Part shown: piece by piece, positions 29,052 to 37,536 of the stretch | How positions within the stretch are numbered: the stretch's first letter is position 1 | Layout: each line of letters starts with the position of its first letter | Assembly (NCBI GenBank): GCA_013816805.1 | Contig: JACDDS010000001.1 | Span: forward strand, 271,001-335,000 | Source: Chitinophagales bacterium | GTDB taxonomy: Bacteria > Bacteroidota > Bacteroidia > Chitinophagales > UBA10324 | Length of the DNA stretch: 64,000 nucleotides | Reading direction: 5' to 3' | The notes under the pieces: generated by a model | The model's input: the letters and a program-made list of their open reading frames with translations, nothing else | The model's database searches: none | Told to the model about the DNA's origin: nothing | Program-made: the position numbers and the translations under genes

Positions 29052-29773
29052 TTAAGAACCAATTACAGTGCCTTTTCGGATTTGTATTTCAGATCCCGTT
29101 GCAAGAAAAGCTGATACTGGTTTTTCTTTGGTCAAAAATTCAAATTCATCACCGTATAATAATTTAAAATCACAATAAACGGAGTAGCGACTAATGCAAT
29201 GGATTCTCCATCCGGGATGTTCGACCTGGTATTCTGTAGTCTTTTTTTCATTCAATCGATTGTAACCCCAGTAATGTTCGCTAATAAATTCTTCTTCGCT
29301 TCCGGAAACAACGTCACAAGCAGCAGATTCACTTTCCGCCTCCAGGTGATTCCAATGCCGCGGAATTTCCACTCTTACCGGATATTCATATTATTACCAG
29401 CTTCAACTATATGCCTCATAGGTAAAAAAATATAATTTTCCCCGTAAATCATATTAGCTGCAATAGCAATGGCAGCTTTAGGAACAATTTCCTTAGCAAA
29501 CACAACCCCGCGTTTCCATTGATCATTTTTTTTTCGGCGTACATAAAAGCGAAGATTTACTTCATCAAAATTTACGTGAAAAGGAATTTTAAAACCCATA
29601 ACCCGTGTTTGTAGAAATTGAAATCCTACGATACTTACATAACATTGATCTTTCCAAAAATCCAGTTCAGTACCGGCTGGCACGTATTTCTTTAATGCAA
29701 AAGGATTAATTAAATAATTTGCAAAAATCAGATTTTTCCATGCTGCCTGCAGAAAAAGTTTTTGCGGAATCAT
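29052..29773 (-). pseudogene. DUF2071 (YqjF-like) protein gene, broken by stop plus frameshift
   Basis: Two adjacent reading frames together make one DUF2071 protein. The first (from the ATG at 29773, MIPQKLFLQAAWKNLIFANY) ends at a TAA at about 29376. Family members continue with V-x-Y-x-W-K there, and reading past the TAA gives EWKFRG. The second frame then takes up WNHLEAESES ... GSEEEFISEHYWGY and runs to the normal end (KPVSAFLATGSEI). The region is 722 nt, one short of a multiple of three, so a nonsense change and a 1-nt deletion lie within about 25 nt of each other (29350-29378). The gene converges with the Rieske gene. It is either a true pseudogene or an assembly error. DUF2071 function is unknown. 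Confidence 0.75.
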
Positions 29774-29917
29774 ATTTTTAAGTTGATCCGTAAAACAAAA
29801 AAGCAAAACAATAGTTGCATTGATTTATCTTCTATGCTTTTTCAATTCTAATTATTTCGTGGCTGGTAATCTGTTTAAAGGAAATTTTTATCTTTAATTA
29901 AGAAATAGAAAAGTATC

Positions 29918-30085
29918 ATGAATTACATAGAATTTCTTTTTAAAGCGATATTATTAATGGTGATTATTAATCTTTCATGCGGCTGTTTTGTTTTTAAAAA
30001 AAAGTGCGCTACTTGTCCTTCATTTTCATACAAAACAGTAATCGAAGACACTGTGCATTATAAAAGTTACCGCAATTTTCCATAG
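29918..30085 (+). CDS. Small Cys-rich lipoprotein
   Basis: A 55-residue reading frame, ATG at 29918. It has a hydrophobic leader (FKAILLMVIINLSC) with a lipobox-like NLSCG, then GCFVFKKKCATCPSFSY with a CxxC, and ends KSYRNFP. It is plausible as a tiny lipoprotein in front of feoA (79 nt before it) but has no recognised family. Support is the signal-like N-terminus and the otherwise empty 390-nt gap; coding status needs homologues. Confidence 0.5.
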   Translation: MNYIEFLFKAILLMVIINLSCGCFVFKKKCATCPSFSYKTVIEDTVHYKSYRNFP

Positions 30086-30163
30086 GTAAACAATAAACAC
30101 GATTTAGCGTATTTGTAAAATTGGTAACTTGCGCTGTTGTAATAATTAAACAAAAATCTAACC

Positions 30164-30406
30164 TTGCCCGACCTTATTCCTTTGAGCAGGCTTAAAGAAG
30201 GAGACGTTGGCATCGTAGTGTCCCTGAGCGGGGGTGATCTTTCATTAAAATTAATGGAGATGGGATTTTTACCCGGAGAATTAATTAGCATAGATAAAAT
30301 TGCACCGTTAGGTGATCCTCTTTCCGTTAAAATCGGCACTTACAGGCTCAGTTTGAGAAAAGAGGAAGCAAAGGAGGTGATGGTTAGAAGAATGACCTCC
30401 CTATGA
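30164..30406 (+). CDS. feoA: Ferrous iron transport protein A, TTG start
   Basis: 80 residues, an SH3-like FeoA domain (LSRLKEGDVGIVVSLSGGDL, LMEMGFLPGELISI, GTYRLSLRKEEAKEV). FeoA is a small cytoplasmic partner of FeoB. The first ATG in frame is inside the domain, so translation must begin at a rarer codon; the TTG at 30164 gives the expected length. The stop is 13 nt before the feoB start, with GAGGAG between them. Confidence 0.9.
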   Translation: MPDLIPLSRLKEGDVGIVVSLSGGDLSLKLMEMGFLPGELISIDKIAPLGDPLSVKIGTYRLSLRKEEAKEVMVRRMTSL

Positions 30407-30419
30407 GGAGAATACAGGT

Positions 30420-32534
30420 GTGAAGAAACCAATAAAAATTGCTTTAGTTGGGAATCCGAACAGCGGAAAATCGTCGTTGTTTAATGCTCTTACAGGCCTG
30501 CGCCAAAAGGTTGGAAATTTCGCCGGTGTAACTGTAGATAAAAAAACCGGCATACTTCGCATAAGCAAAGATTTGGTTGCAGAAGTAATTGATCTTCCTG
30601 GAACTTACAGCTTATATCCCCGGCGGATCGATGAATTTATTACCTTCGATGTACTACTGAACTCCGATAATGAATCGCATCCCGATATCATTCTTATTGT
30701 AGCGGATGCTTCTAACTTGAAGCGTAATTTACTTTTCTGCTCCCAGATCACCGATCTCAACATTCCTACCATTGTAGCGCTCAATATGATGGATGTTGCA
30801 AAAAAAAATGGGTTGGTGATTGATGTAAATGAGTTGTCGACATCCCTTGGCGTGCCAATAATACCGGTAAATGCAAGGGAAAATAAGGGTATTCAGGAAT
30901 TAAAGCGTGCCCTGCAATTGCCCATTCCAGCACCCAGGCAAAACTTTATTGATATACATAGTCAATGTCCTGAAATTATTGACGGGATAAAGATGATAAC
31001 AGCGGCCAGCAGCGATTATATGGCGTTTCAGATTGCCTGTCATTATATAAACATTTTTTGTTTTAATGCAGAACAGAAGGGCAAGATTAAGTACCTGCTG
31101 GAGAATAAACATTTCTCCGCCGCCAAAATCCAGGGAGAAGAGATACTTAACCGGTACGAAAAGATAAACCCTATAATTGAAAAAAGCATATCGCAGGATA
31201 AAAGCAAACAACAAGCTATTGACCGGACTTCAAGAATTGACAATATATTATTGCATCCTGTTTTTGGATATCTTATTTTTTTATTAATATTTTTTATAGT
31301 CTTTCAGGCCATTTTTTCGTGGGCGCAATATCCCATGGATGCTATAGATACTGCTTTCAGCGGATTACGTAACCTGGTACATCAGATCCTGCCCGATAAT
31401 TTTTTAACCAGTCTTATTTCTGATGGTATCCTGGCGGGAATAGGAGGGATTGTCGTCTTCGTTCCGCAGATCATGCTGTTGTTTGGATTTATATCCATTT
31501 TGGAAGATTCCGGATATATGGCGCGAGTAAGCTTTTTAATGGATCGCATGATGCGGAAAGTAGGCTTAAATGGAAAGTCTACCGTGCCTCTTATGAGTGG
31601 AATGGCATGTGCAGTGCCGGCTATCATGTCCACCAGGAATATTGATAACTGGAAAGACCGGATTATTACTATTATGGTAACTCCCTTAATGAGTTGTTCG
31701 GCCCGCCTTCCTGTTTACACCTTACTGATAGGCTTCATTGTTCCTGATCATAAATTATGGGGTATTATGAATATGAAAGGTATTGCAATGCTTGGCTTAT
31801 ATGTGCTCGGCTGGGTTATGGCAATTCTTGCCGCATGGGTGATGAAGCTAATTATTAAAGCAAGAGAGAAGAGCTATTACCTTATGGAGTTGCCCATTTA
31901 CCGCTGGCCACGCTGGGGAAATGTAGGCATCACCATGTTTGATAAAGCAAAAGTGTTTGTAACGGATGCAGGAAAAGTCATAATTACCATTTCTATTATA
32001 CTTTGGTTTCTGGCCTCTTTCGGTCCGGGGAATTCCATGAAAGAGGTCGACAAAAAATATGCAGATATACAATTACAATCAAAGCCTGCGCAGTATAGAG
32101 ATGATGATAAACAGGCGGAAAAACTTTCTGTATCGTTTGCCGGCCGTATAGGGAAGTTTATAGAACCTGCGATTCGTCCATTGGGTTTTGACTGGAAAAT
32201 AGGCATCTCATTAATAACCTCTTTTGCTGCAAGAGAAGTTTTTGTTGGAACCATGTCAACCATTTATAGCGTGGGGTCTGATAAAGGTGCAAACTTTGAA
32301 ACTATTAGAGAGCGAATGCGTGATGAAGTAGACCCAAAGACAGGAAGGCATGTGTATACCGCCGCTACAGCCTTTTCATTAATGATCTTTTTCGCTTTTG
32401 CTATGCAATGCATGAGCACAGTGGCTGTAGTGAAACGCGAAACCATGTCGTGGAAATGGCCTATCATTCAAATCGTATATATGACGGGTCTGGCTTACAT
32501 TTCAAGCCTGGTGGTATACCAGGTTTTTAAGTAA
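30420..32534 (+). CDS. feoB: Ferrous iron transport protein B
   Basis: 704 residues. The N-terminal G-protein domain has G1 GNPNSGKSS (11-19), G3 DLPGTYSLYP and G4 NMMD; it is followed by the helical regulatory domain and a polytopic membrane domain with two Gate regions (one containing MSGMACAVPAIMSTR, another SLITSFAAREVFVG). It imports Fe(II) across the inner membrane. The start is a GTG at 30420, preceded by GGAG at a good distance, immediately after feoA. A weak AT-rich hairpin follows 16 nt after the stop. No Fur box was recognised. Confidence 0.96.
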   Translation: MKKPIKIALVGNPNSGKSSLFNALTGLRQKVGNFAGVTVDKKTGILRISKDLVAEVIDLPGTYSLYPRRIDEFITFDVLLNSDNESHPDIILIVADASNLKRNLLFCSQITDLNIPTIVALNMMDVAKKNGLVIDVNELSTSLGVPIIPVNARENKGIQELKRALQLPIPAPRQNFIDIHSQCPEIIDGIKMITAASSDYMAFQIACHYINIFCFNAEQKGKIKYLLENKHFSAAKIQGEEILNRYEKINPIIEKSISQDKSKQQAIDRTSRIDNILLHPVFGYLIFLLIFFIVFQAIFSWAQYPMDAIDTAFSGLRNLVHQILPDNFLTSLISDGILAGIGGIVVFVPQIMLLFGFISILEDSGYMARVSFLMDRMMRKVGLNGKSTVPLMSGMACAVPAIMSTRNIDNWKDRIITIMVTPLMSCSARLPVYTLLIGFIVPDHKLWGIMNMKGIAMLGLYVLGWVMAILAAWVMKLIIKAREKSYYLMELPIYRWPRWGNVGITMFDKAKVFVTDAGKVIITISIILWFLASFGPGNSMKEVDKKYADIQLQSKPAQYRDDDKQAEKLSVSFAGRIGKFIEPAIRPLGFDWKIGISLITSFAAREVFVGTMSTIYSVGSDKGANFETIRERMRDEVDPKTGRHVYTAATAFSLMIFFAFAMQCMSTVAVVKRETMSWKWPIIQIVYMTGLAYISSLVVYQVFK

Positions 32535-32550
32535 AATATTTCGCAAAAAG

Positions 32551-32571
32551 AATAAATGCTGAACATTTATT
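32551..32571. terminator. AT-rich hairpin after feoB
   Basis: A perfect 8-bp stem AATAAATG / CATTTATT with a 5-nt loop, 16 nt past the feoB stop. On the minus strand it is followed by TTCTTTTT, so it could stop transcription from either side. The stem is weak. Confidence 0.4.
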
Positions 32572-32718
32572 GATCCAGGTTTCATTTTTTATCCAAAGGT
32601 TTTAATTCGTTGGGTATAATTTAAAATGGAAGCGGAAGAAAAGCTCTCCCGCTTCATGGTGTCATAGTATTATACTATAGGGCTTAGTCGCTTGCCTTTC
32701 TTAATCCTTAATTTGTAT

Positions 32719-34074
32719 TTATTTTTTAAATCTTAACGTATGGATAATATTATTGGCAATAGTTTTTCCTTGTGTAATACCTACATCTATAGAGGGTTGA
32801 TAATGGATGCCTGCATACAACCTTGAATTAGCTGCATCTTCTGCTAATGCTCTGAAAGAAGTGAATGCTCTGGGGGCGTAACCTAAATAATCATAGGTGT
32901 GATCCGTAAAGCTGTAATTATCACCAAAGATTTGTGTAAGCACAACTGCATTTGCAACCGATAAAACCGCATGTGCAGAGGAATATTCCGGATGCGCAGG
33001 TGTAGTGAGAAGAGGAAGCCAGGTGGTATGCCCCAATACGGTTGTAATATAGGTAATAGGGCGAACCAGGTTAAAATTATATTTGGTTTGCCAGCAACTG
33101 ATAGCTGCATCAAACACACTAATGCTGCAAAGCGCATAGGCAGCAGCAGCCTTATCAAGAGCAGGTTTTTCGGTTACAAACAGCTGTTCCAGAATACTTA
33201 AGTAATGGCCAGGAGTAGTAACACCGGGACCCACATCTCTCCAATACAAAGCCTGATCTGTCTGTGCAGCTGTAAGGGTCTGAGAGACGTCGTAAACCTG
33301 TTTTACCATGTTATAAAAAGCAGAATTCGGATCTTCCGAATAAGGAATCGGAGCACCAGGTTGTGCGTTATCACCACTGCCGGAAACCATAACACGCAGG
33401 TTGCCCCAGTATGGCTCGCTTGCTGGGGCAAAAGACGGTGCTGTTGGAACCCATAAACCAGGCCCAACCGGGGGAGTATAAGGATCAGCGGCATGTAAAT
33501 AACCATCCGTTTCCGACCAGTCGAAAACTGCTTGGGCAACGGATCTTCCAAATGCGATAGAGCGATTAATCGTGGCCGTATCTTCGGCTGCGCTGTACTC
33601 TATGCTTAACACATTTTCCAGGGAATCAATAGAAGTGATGTTTTGAGCACTGGTAGCTGGATACATTTTTTTAAGAATGGAAGCCATAGCAGCATTCGCT
33701 GAACTGGGCCAGTAGTATTTTAAGCTGGAAATTGCTTCTGGCATAGCCGGCATATTCGTCAGCTGACCAACAAATGATTTGTAAAAAGGCATACCAGGTA
33801 AAACTGACTGGTACAATGTGATGCCGCTATAGGCATATGGACGGCAAAATGCTACATTGGCTATGCCGGTAGCTGTTTTCATAATCTGCAGTTGCATATT
33901 CATCCAGGAAATGGCAACATCTGCAGGGTATTTGTCAGTATGTGAGCCCTGAGCCATTTTTGACTCAGTTACGGTTGATGAAGGAGCAATAACATCTCCT
34001 TCTTTTTTACATCCTGTTAGGATGACCAATGTTACTCCAATAAGGAACAACGATGCACTCCAAAGGATTTTCAT
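32719..34074 (-). CDS. Vanadium haloperoxidase/PAP2-superfamily lipoprotein
   Basis: 451 residues. The lipoprotein signal is LVILTGC (C22). The vanadate/phosphate-binding residues of the PAP2 superfamily are all present: K331-x6-R338-P339 (KYNFNLVRP), the H368 loop PEYSSAH, and SR-x5-H (R418, H424 in SRLYAGIHY). This set is shared by vanadium-dependent haloperoxidases and acid phosphatases, so halide oxidation versus phosphatase activity cannot be decided here; length and loop context favour the haloperoxidase-like group. It is monocistronic. Its promoter region is nearly the same as that of the T9SS operon of module 1, which suggests common regulation. Confidence 0.85.
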   Translation of the reverse strand: MKILWSASLFLIGVTLVILTGCKKEGDVIAPSSTVTESKMAQGSHTDKYPADVAISWMNMQLQIMKTATGIANVAFCRPYAYSGITLYQSVLPGMPFYKSFVGQLTNMPAMPEAISSLKYYWPSSANAAMASILKKMYPATSAQNITSIDSLENVLSIEYSAAEDTATINRSIAFGRSVAQAVFDWSETDGYLHAADPYTPPVGPGLWVPTAPSFAPASEPYWGNLRVMVSGSGDNAQPGAPIPYSEDPNSAFYNMVKQVYDVSQTLTAAQTDQALYWRDVGPGVTTPGHYLSILEQLFVTEKPALDKAAAAYALCSISVFDAAISCWQTKYNFNLVRPITYITTVLGHTTWLPLLTTPAHPEYSSAHAVLSVANAVVLTQIFGDNYSFTDHTYDYLGYAPRAFTSFRALAEDAANSRLYAGIHYQPSIDVGITQGKTIANNIIHTLRFKK

Positions 34075-34116
34075 ATTGTTTTTTGGTATTTGAGAGTATG
34101 GAAATATTTCCGGACA

Positions 34117-34149
34117 TAAAGATCGTATCCCAGTGAAGCCTTGTCAATA
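34117..34149 (-). promoter_or_regulatory. Promoter of haloperoxidase gene (TATTGACA-17-GATCTTTA)
   Basis: On the minus strand TATTGACA (34142-34149) is followed after 17 nt by GATCTTTA (34117-34124), 43 nt before the ATG. The same two boxes at the same spacing precede three T9SS operons further right, with a looser form at a fourth. Confidence 0.55.
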
Positions 34150-34150
34150 A

Positions 34151-34202
34151 CATAAACATGTGGTATTTACTTTAGATGGAAAAAAAAACTAACCTGTTTA
34201 TG
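34151..34202. promoter_or_regulatory. Candidate operator dyad (CATAAACATG ... CCTGTTTATG)
   Basis: Two half-sites in inverted orientation, 34151-34160 and 34193-34202, with 42 bp between centres. The first abuts the -33 box of the haloperoxidase promoter. The same dyad and flanks recur at 37445-37495 in front of module 1. Binding by the module 1 regulator is inference. Confidence 0.45.
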
Positions 34203-34252
34203 TGGGTGGAATATTCTAGTTGATTTTACAGGCAAGAAAAACATAGAAGAAT

Positions 34253-35388
34253 TTATTTCATAACCGACAGCCGAATTGTTTCACTGTCATTCGCTGTCTG
34301 CGTTTTCAACAAGTAAATCCCTGCATTTACTTCATTTCCGTTTTGATCTGTTGTATCCCATTGCAGTTGATGAGTGCCTGCTTGCATGATTTCATTCACG
34401 AGTGTTTTCACTAATCTTCCTGTGACATCATAAATTTTCAGAGAGACATTTTCAGATTTACTGATAGTGCAAAAGATGGAAGTTGCATTTGAAAACGGAT
34501 TGGGATAAATCTTCAATAATTCATTTTGAGTTGCTGCTTCACCCGGTTCACCCAATTTGCAGTTAACCGTTACTTTTATTTTTGATGAAGTGTCGGAGCA
34601 ACTATTCAGATTGTCAGTCACGATTACTTTATAGCTACCTTCTTTGGTTGCTGTGTAAGAGGAAGCTGTGGCACCCGAAACATTCTTCTTGCCCTTCTTC
34701 CATTGATAAGATAAGTCAGTTCCGGAGTTAGCAGAAGAAAGAACGACACTTCCACTCTGGCAAAAAGTGGTGGGACCATTTGCAGTAATCACAGCTTGTG
34801 GCGGACAGGTTTGTCCGGCAAGAATGGATTGATTGGGAATGCTATTATAGGCGTAATCTTTAATCGTAAAAGAAGTACCGGTAACAAGATTCACACTCAA
34901 ACTTGCCCAACCAAAGAAATTTTGATTACCAATTATCAGTTTCAAACCTAAATACCTGTCTGAAGTCGTACTCCAATTTCCATAATAGGTGTAGCCAGTC
35001 ACATTTTGGAAGTCAGCTTCACGTAATGTTGAACCTGTGTTCCAATATGGAACAGAAAAGGGCGAGATACTGTCGTTATGTTGCATCGCTAACGGGTATT
35101 TTTTATCGCACGCAACTGCATTACTAAATGGAGTTATTTCTACCAAAGACGTTGTATTTCTGCCACCTCCCTGTGAAGACCAAGAGCCAATGATTTTAAA
35201 ATCATTAATACCATCATTATTTAAATCCAGGAGAAAAGAATCACTGCAATCAATAGTTTGAAAATTTGCGCAAGTTTAGTTGCATCCGGATTCACATCGG
35301 TATAAACAATTTGTGCTTTTGATAACTGAGATAAAGTGCTAACCGCAATGATCAAAATACCGTTGAGAAATCGTGTTGAGGTTTTCAT
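34253..35388 (-). pseudogene. T9SS cargo protein (DLNNDG/Ig-like/CTD), frameshifted
   Basis: The intact frame is visible from the ATG at 35388 (signal peptide ending SKAQ, then IVYTDVNPDATKLAQIF). It loses phase at about 35255-35270; after that another frame continues with DCSDSFLLDLNNDGINDFKI to the end. The region is 1136 nt, one short of a multiple of three. Domains: a module with a Ca-site-like DLNNDGIND, a YNSIPNQSILAGQ segment, an Ig-like domain (VVLSSANSGTDLSYQWKKGK), then a type A T9SS domain (LKIYPNPFSNATS ... LSVMK). The paralogue at 52252-53415 is very similar from the Ig-like domain on and is intact. Third gene of the module 1 cargo operon. Confidence 0.8.
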
Positions 35389-35419
35389 TTTGTTTAAGTT
35401 TTTAGTATTAGATATTAAG

Positions 35420-35478
35420 AAGTCAGAAGCAAGTAGAAAATTTTCTTCTGAATGTTGACTACTGACTACTTTTTTTTA
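35420..35478. repeat. AGTCAG/CTGACT intergenic hairpin repeat
   Basis: AGTCAGAAGC ... TACTGACTACT with a central 12-nt palindrome AGAAAATTTTCT, ending in a T run on the plus strand. Related AGTCAG-rich stretches sit between T9SS genes at about 49750-49800, 52198-52256, 53697-53766 and 60486-60548. Confidence 0.55.
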
Positions 35479-37364
35479 TTTTACCACACTCAACCGAATC
35501 GTTTCATTTTCATTCCCTGTCTGCATTCTTAATAAATAAATTCCTGCAGGTTCAATATTTCCATTTTGATCAGTTGAATTCCATTCCAGTTCATGCTTGC
35601 CTGTATTTATAATTTCATCAGCAAGAACTTTTACAACTCTTCCGCTTAGATCATAAATATTCAATGAGATTTTCTCTGCCTGGGAAAGCGTGAAAGAAAT
35701 GGTTGTTGATTGAGAAAAAGGATTTGGAAATACTTGAACTATTGATTTACTCTCAACACTTTCATTGAGGTTACGGAATTGTAAATCAGGATTGAAAAGT
35801 TGTGCAATCCAATTAATGCTGAGAGGTGTCGTACTTCCATATTGTCCAATGAGCCAACACTCGCCCGGATTATTGTACCTCCTGCAAATTCCGGAGTAGT
35901 CACCCCAGTAAGAATTTATAGTATCGTTACCTGCTTTTACTAGTTTCAAAGGACTTGTCTTGAAGTTGCTGTTCATGTAAATTGAGGCAGTGCCTGGAAA
36001 AATATGCTTGCCTGTATATGGAACATTCATGATAAGACTATTGTCTCCCATACCTTTACCCGCATACGCGATGGAAGGAAATGAAAGAAATAAGTTGCTG
36101 TAACCAATGGTTTGCGCAGTTACAATCGTGGCAGCAGGTGATCGGGAAATGCGGCCAAGATAAATTCCTGCTTTGCCATTTACATTGGTATTCTGGCAAA
36201 ATTGAATCAAGCCATTTTCATAAAAGGCACTCATTACAAAGTCATCGTACTCTGCATTAACGTCGGTCAGGTAGAGATTCCCCGGTTGCTTTGAAAAACC
36301 GGCGGGTAGATAATCAAGGTTAGAATGAAAAGCGCCGTAAGTCTTTAATATTGCACTTCCTGAAGCAATCGTGTTACTGACTTCCAGCACAAAAAATGAA
36401 TCTGCCTCATTGCCGGTTTCGTCAGCCATCATAAAATACATTTTAGGTCCATAAGTAGTCGAGCCGCCGGAGGCTGGCACAACACTTCCCAATGTAATTC
36501 CGGTAAGCGGCACATTAAATATTTGGGAGGTTATTGTAGACGCACCAGCGTAGCCTGCATTCTTATCTTCCTGCAGAATTAAAGAGTGAGTTAGATTTCC
36601 ATCCTGGTCAAAACGCAACATAGTAACAAACGCTTCATCATTGGTCATTCCCAGTTGAGGATAATCCACTGTTGAGCCATCATTTAATAATGAGTCAGGG
36701 AAGTAATAAAAATTCCAACCGTCTATAGGATCATTTGATTTTGAAAACGCTGTTAATGTTCCAAGAGTGTAAATTGAAGTATCGAGATCCCAGTATCCAT
36801 ACATAGCAATGAAAACAAAACGGTCTTGTTTCGGATCATACATTACGCGCACATCAATTAATCCTAAACAGAAATTGTATAATGAGTCATAAAAATTAGA
36901 GCACCTGTTTCATCGAAATAGTAGATCCAACTGTTGGATATAGCAACAATTTTTCCACCATTGGAAGTGGCAATATTTCCCTCCGCTGTCCGAAAGAATG
37001 GGAATTGTTTATTCGCGTCAAAGTTGGTACCAAGAACAGGTCGAGGTGGCTGATTCATTAATCTTTCATCCGGATTATCATCCTCATTATAACAAGCATC
37101 GCTGTTAATAGCTGCGGAGTTTCGTTGAATATGATTTGTTCTTCTTTCATTGAGCGTTTCAAACCCTTTATTTTGTTTCGTTGGATGATTGGCGATGCGA
37201 TTTCGAACATCATTGATATCGGCCTTCGGAATTTGAAAGGTTGCAGAAGGATAAATGGTGGTGGTTTGTGCGTTCGCAAATTGATTGAAGACCCCCAAAT
37301 GAAGAAAGAATATACTTAGCGCAAGGATTAAGATGCAATTAAGTGTCAAAAAATTTGTTCTCAT
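35476..37364 (-). pseudogene. Large T9SS cargo protein, frameshifted
   Basis: Two frames form one gene. 37364-36864 encodes a signal peptide (QFANAQ) and the N-terminal part, ending ...DETGALIF before losing phase; 36852-35476 continues in another frame. Joining them at a T-run near 36885-36892 (one T short) restores ALIFYDSLYNFCLGLIDVRV. The total, 1889 nt, is one short of a multiple of three. The mature region resembles large secreted proteins with propeller-like strands (MYDPKQDRFVFIAMYGYWD, GECWLIGQYGST); the end is a type A T9SS domain (VQVFPNPFSQSTTISF ... LSVVK). First gene of the module 1 cargo operon. Function unknown. Confidence 0.78.
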
Positions 37365-37410
37365 TATTGTTGTTTGATTGTGTGAAAAAATAAGTAGAAT
37401 AATTAAGTGT

Positions 37411-37443
37411 CCAAGGTCGGTTGGTAATAGGTGTTTGTCAATA
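37411..37443 (-). promoter_or_regulatory. Promoter of module 1 cargo operon (TATTGACA-17-GACCTTGG)
   Basis: TATTGACA at 37436-37443 and GACCTTGG at 37411-37418 (minus strand) with a 17-nt spacer, 47 nt before the ATG at 37364. The -7 box is the weakest of the set. Confidence 0.5.
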
Positions 37444-37444
37444 A

Positions 37445-37495
37445 CGTAAACATGTTGTTTTCAATCAAATTTTAGATTAAAATCACCTGTTTATG
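37445..37495. promoter_or_regulatory. Candidate operator dyad of module 1 (CGTAAACATG ... CCTGTTTATG)
   Basis: Inverted half-sites at 37445-37454 and 37486-37495, 41 bp centre to centre, lying between the cargo promoter and the kinase promoter. The first 26 nt of this region (from 37436) differ from the haloperoxidase upstream region at only three positions. Confidence 0.45.
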
Positions 37496-37521
37496 CTGAT
37501 GCAAGGGATAGCTGGAAGAAG

Positions 37522-37529
37522 TACCTTTG
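37522..37529 (+). promoter_or_regulatory. -7 element of first sensor kinase gene (TACCTTTG)
   Basis: Exact TAnnTTTG match ending 7 nt before the ATG at 37537, so the transcript would have almost no leader. No -33 TTTG is visible, which fits an activator-dependent promoter. Confidence 0.5.
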
Positions 37530-37536
37530 AAAATGA

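Noticed and set aside
36880..36900. Programmed frameshifting as an explanation for the split cargo genes
   Set aside because: The slip sites differ between genes, no slippery heptamer with downstream structure is evident, and intact paralogues exist.
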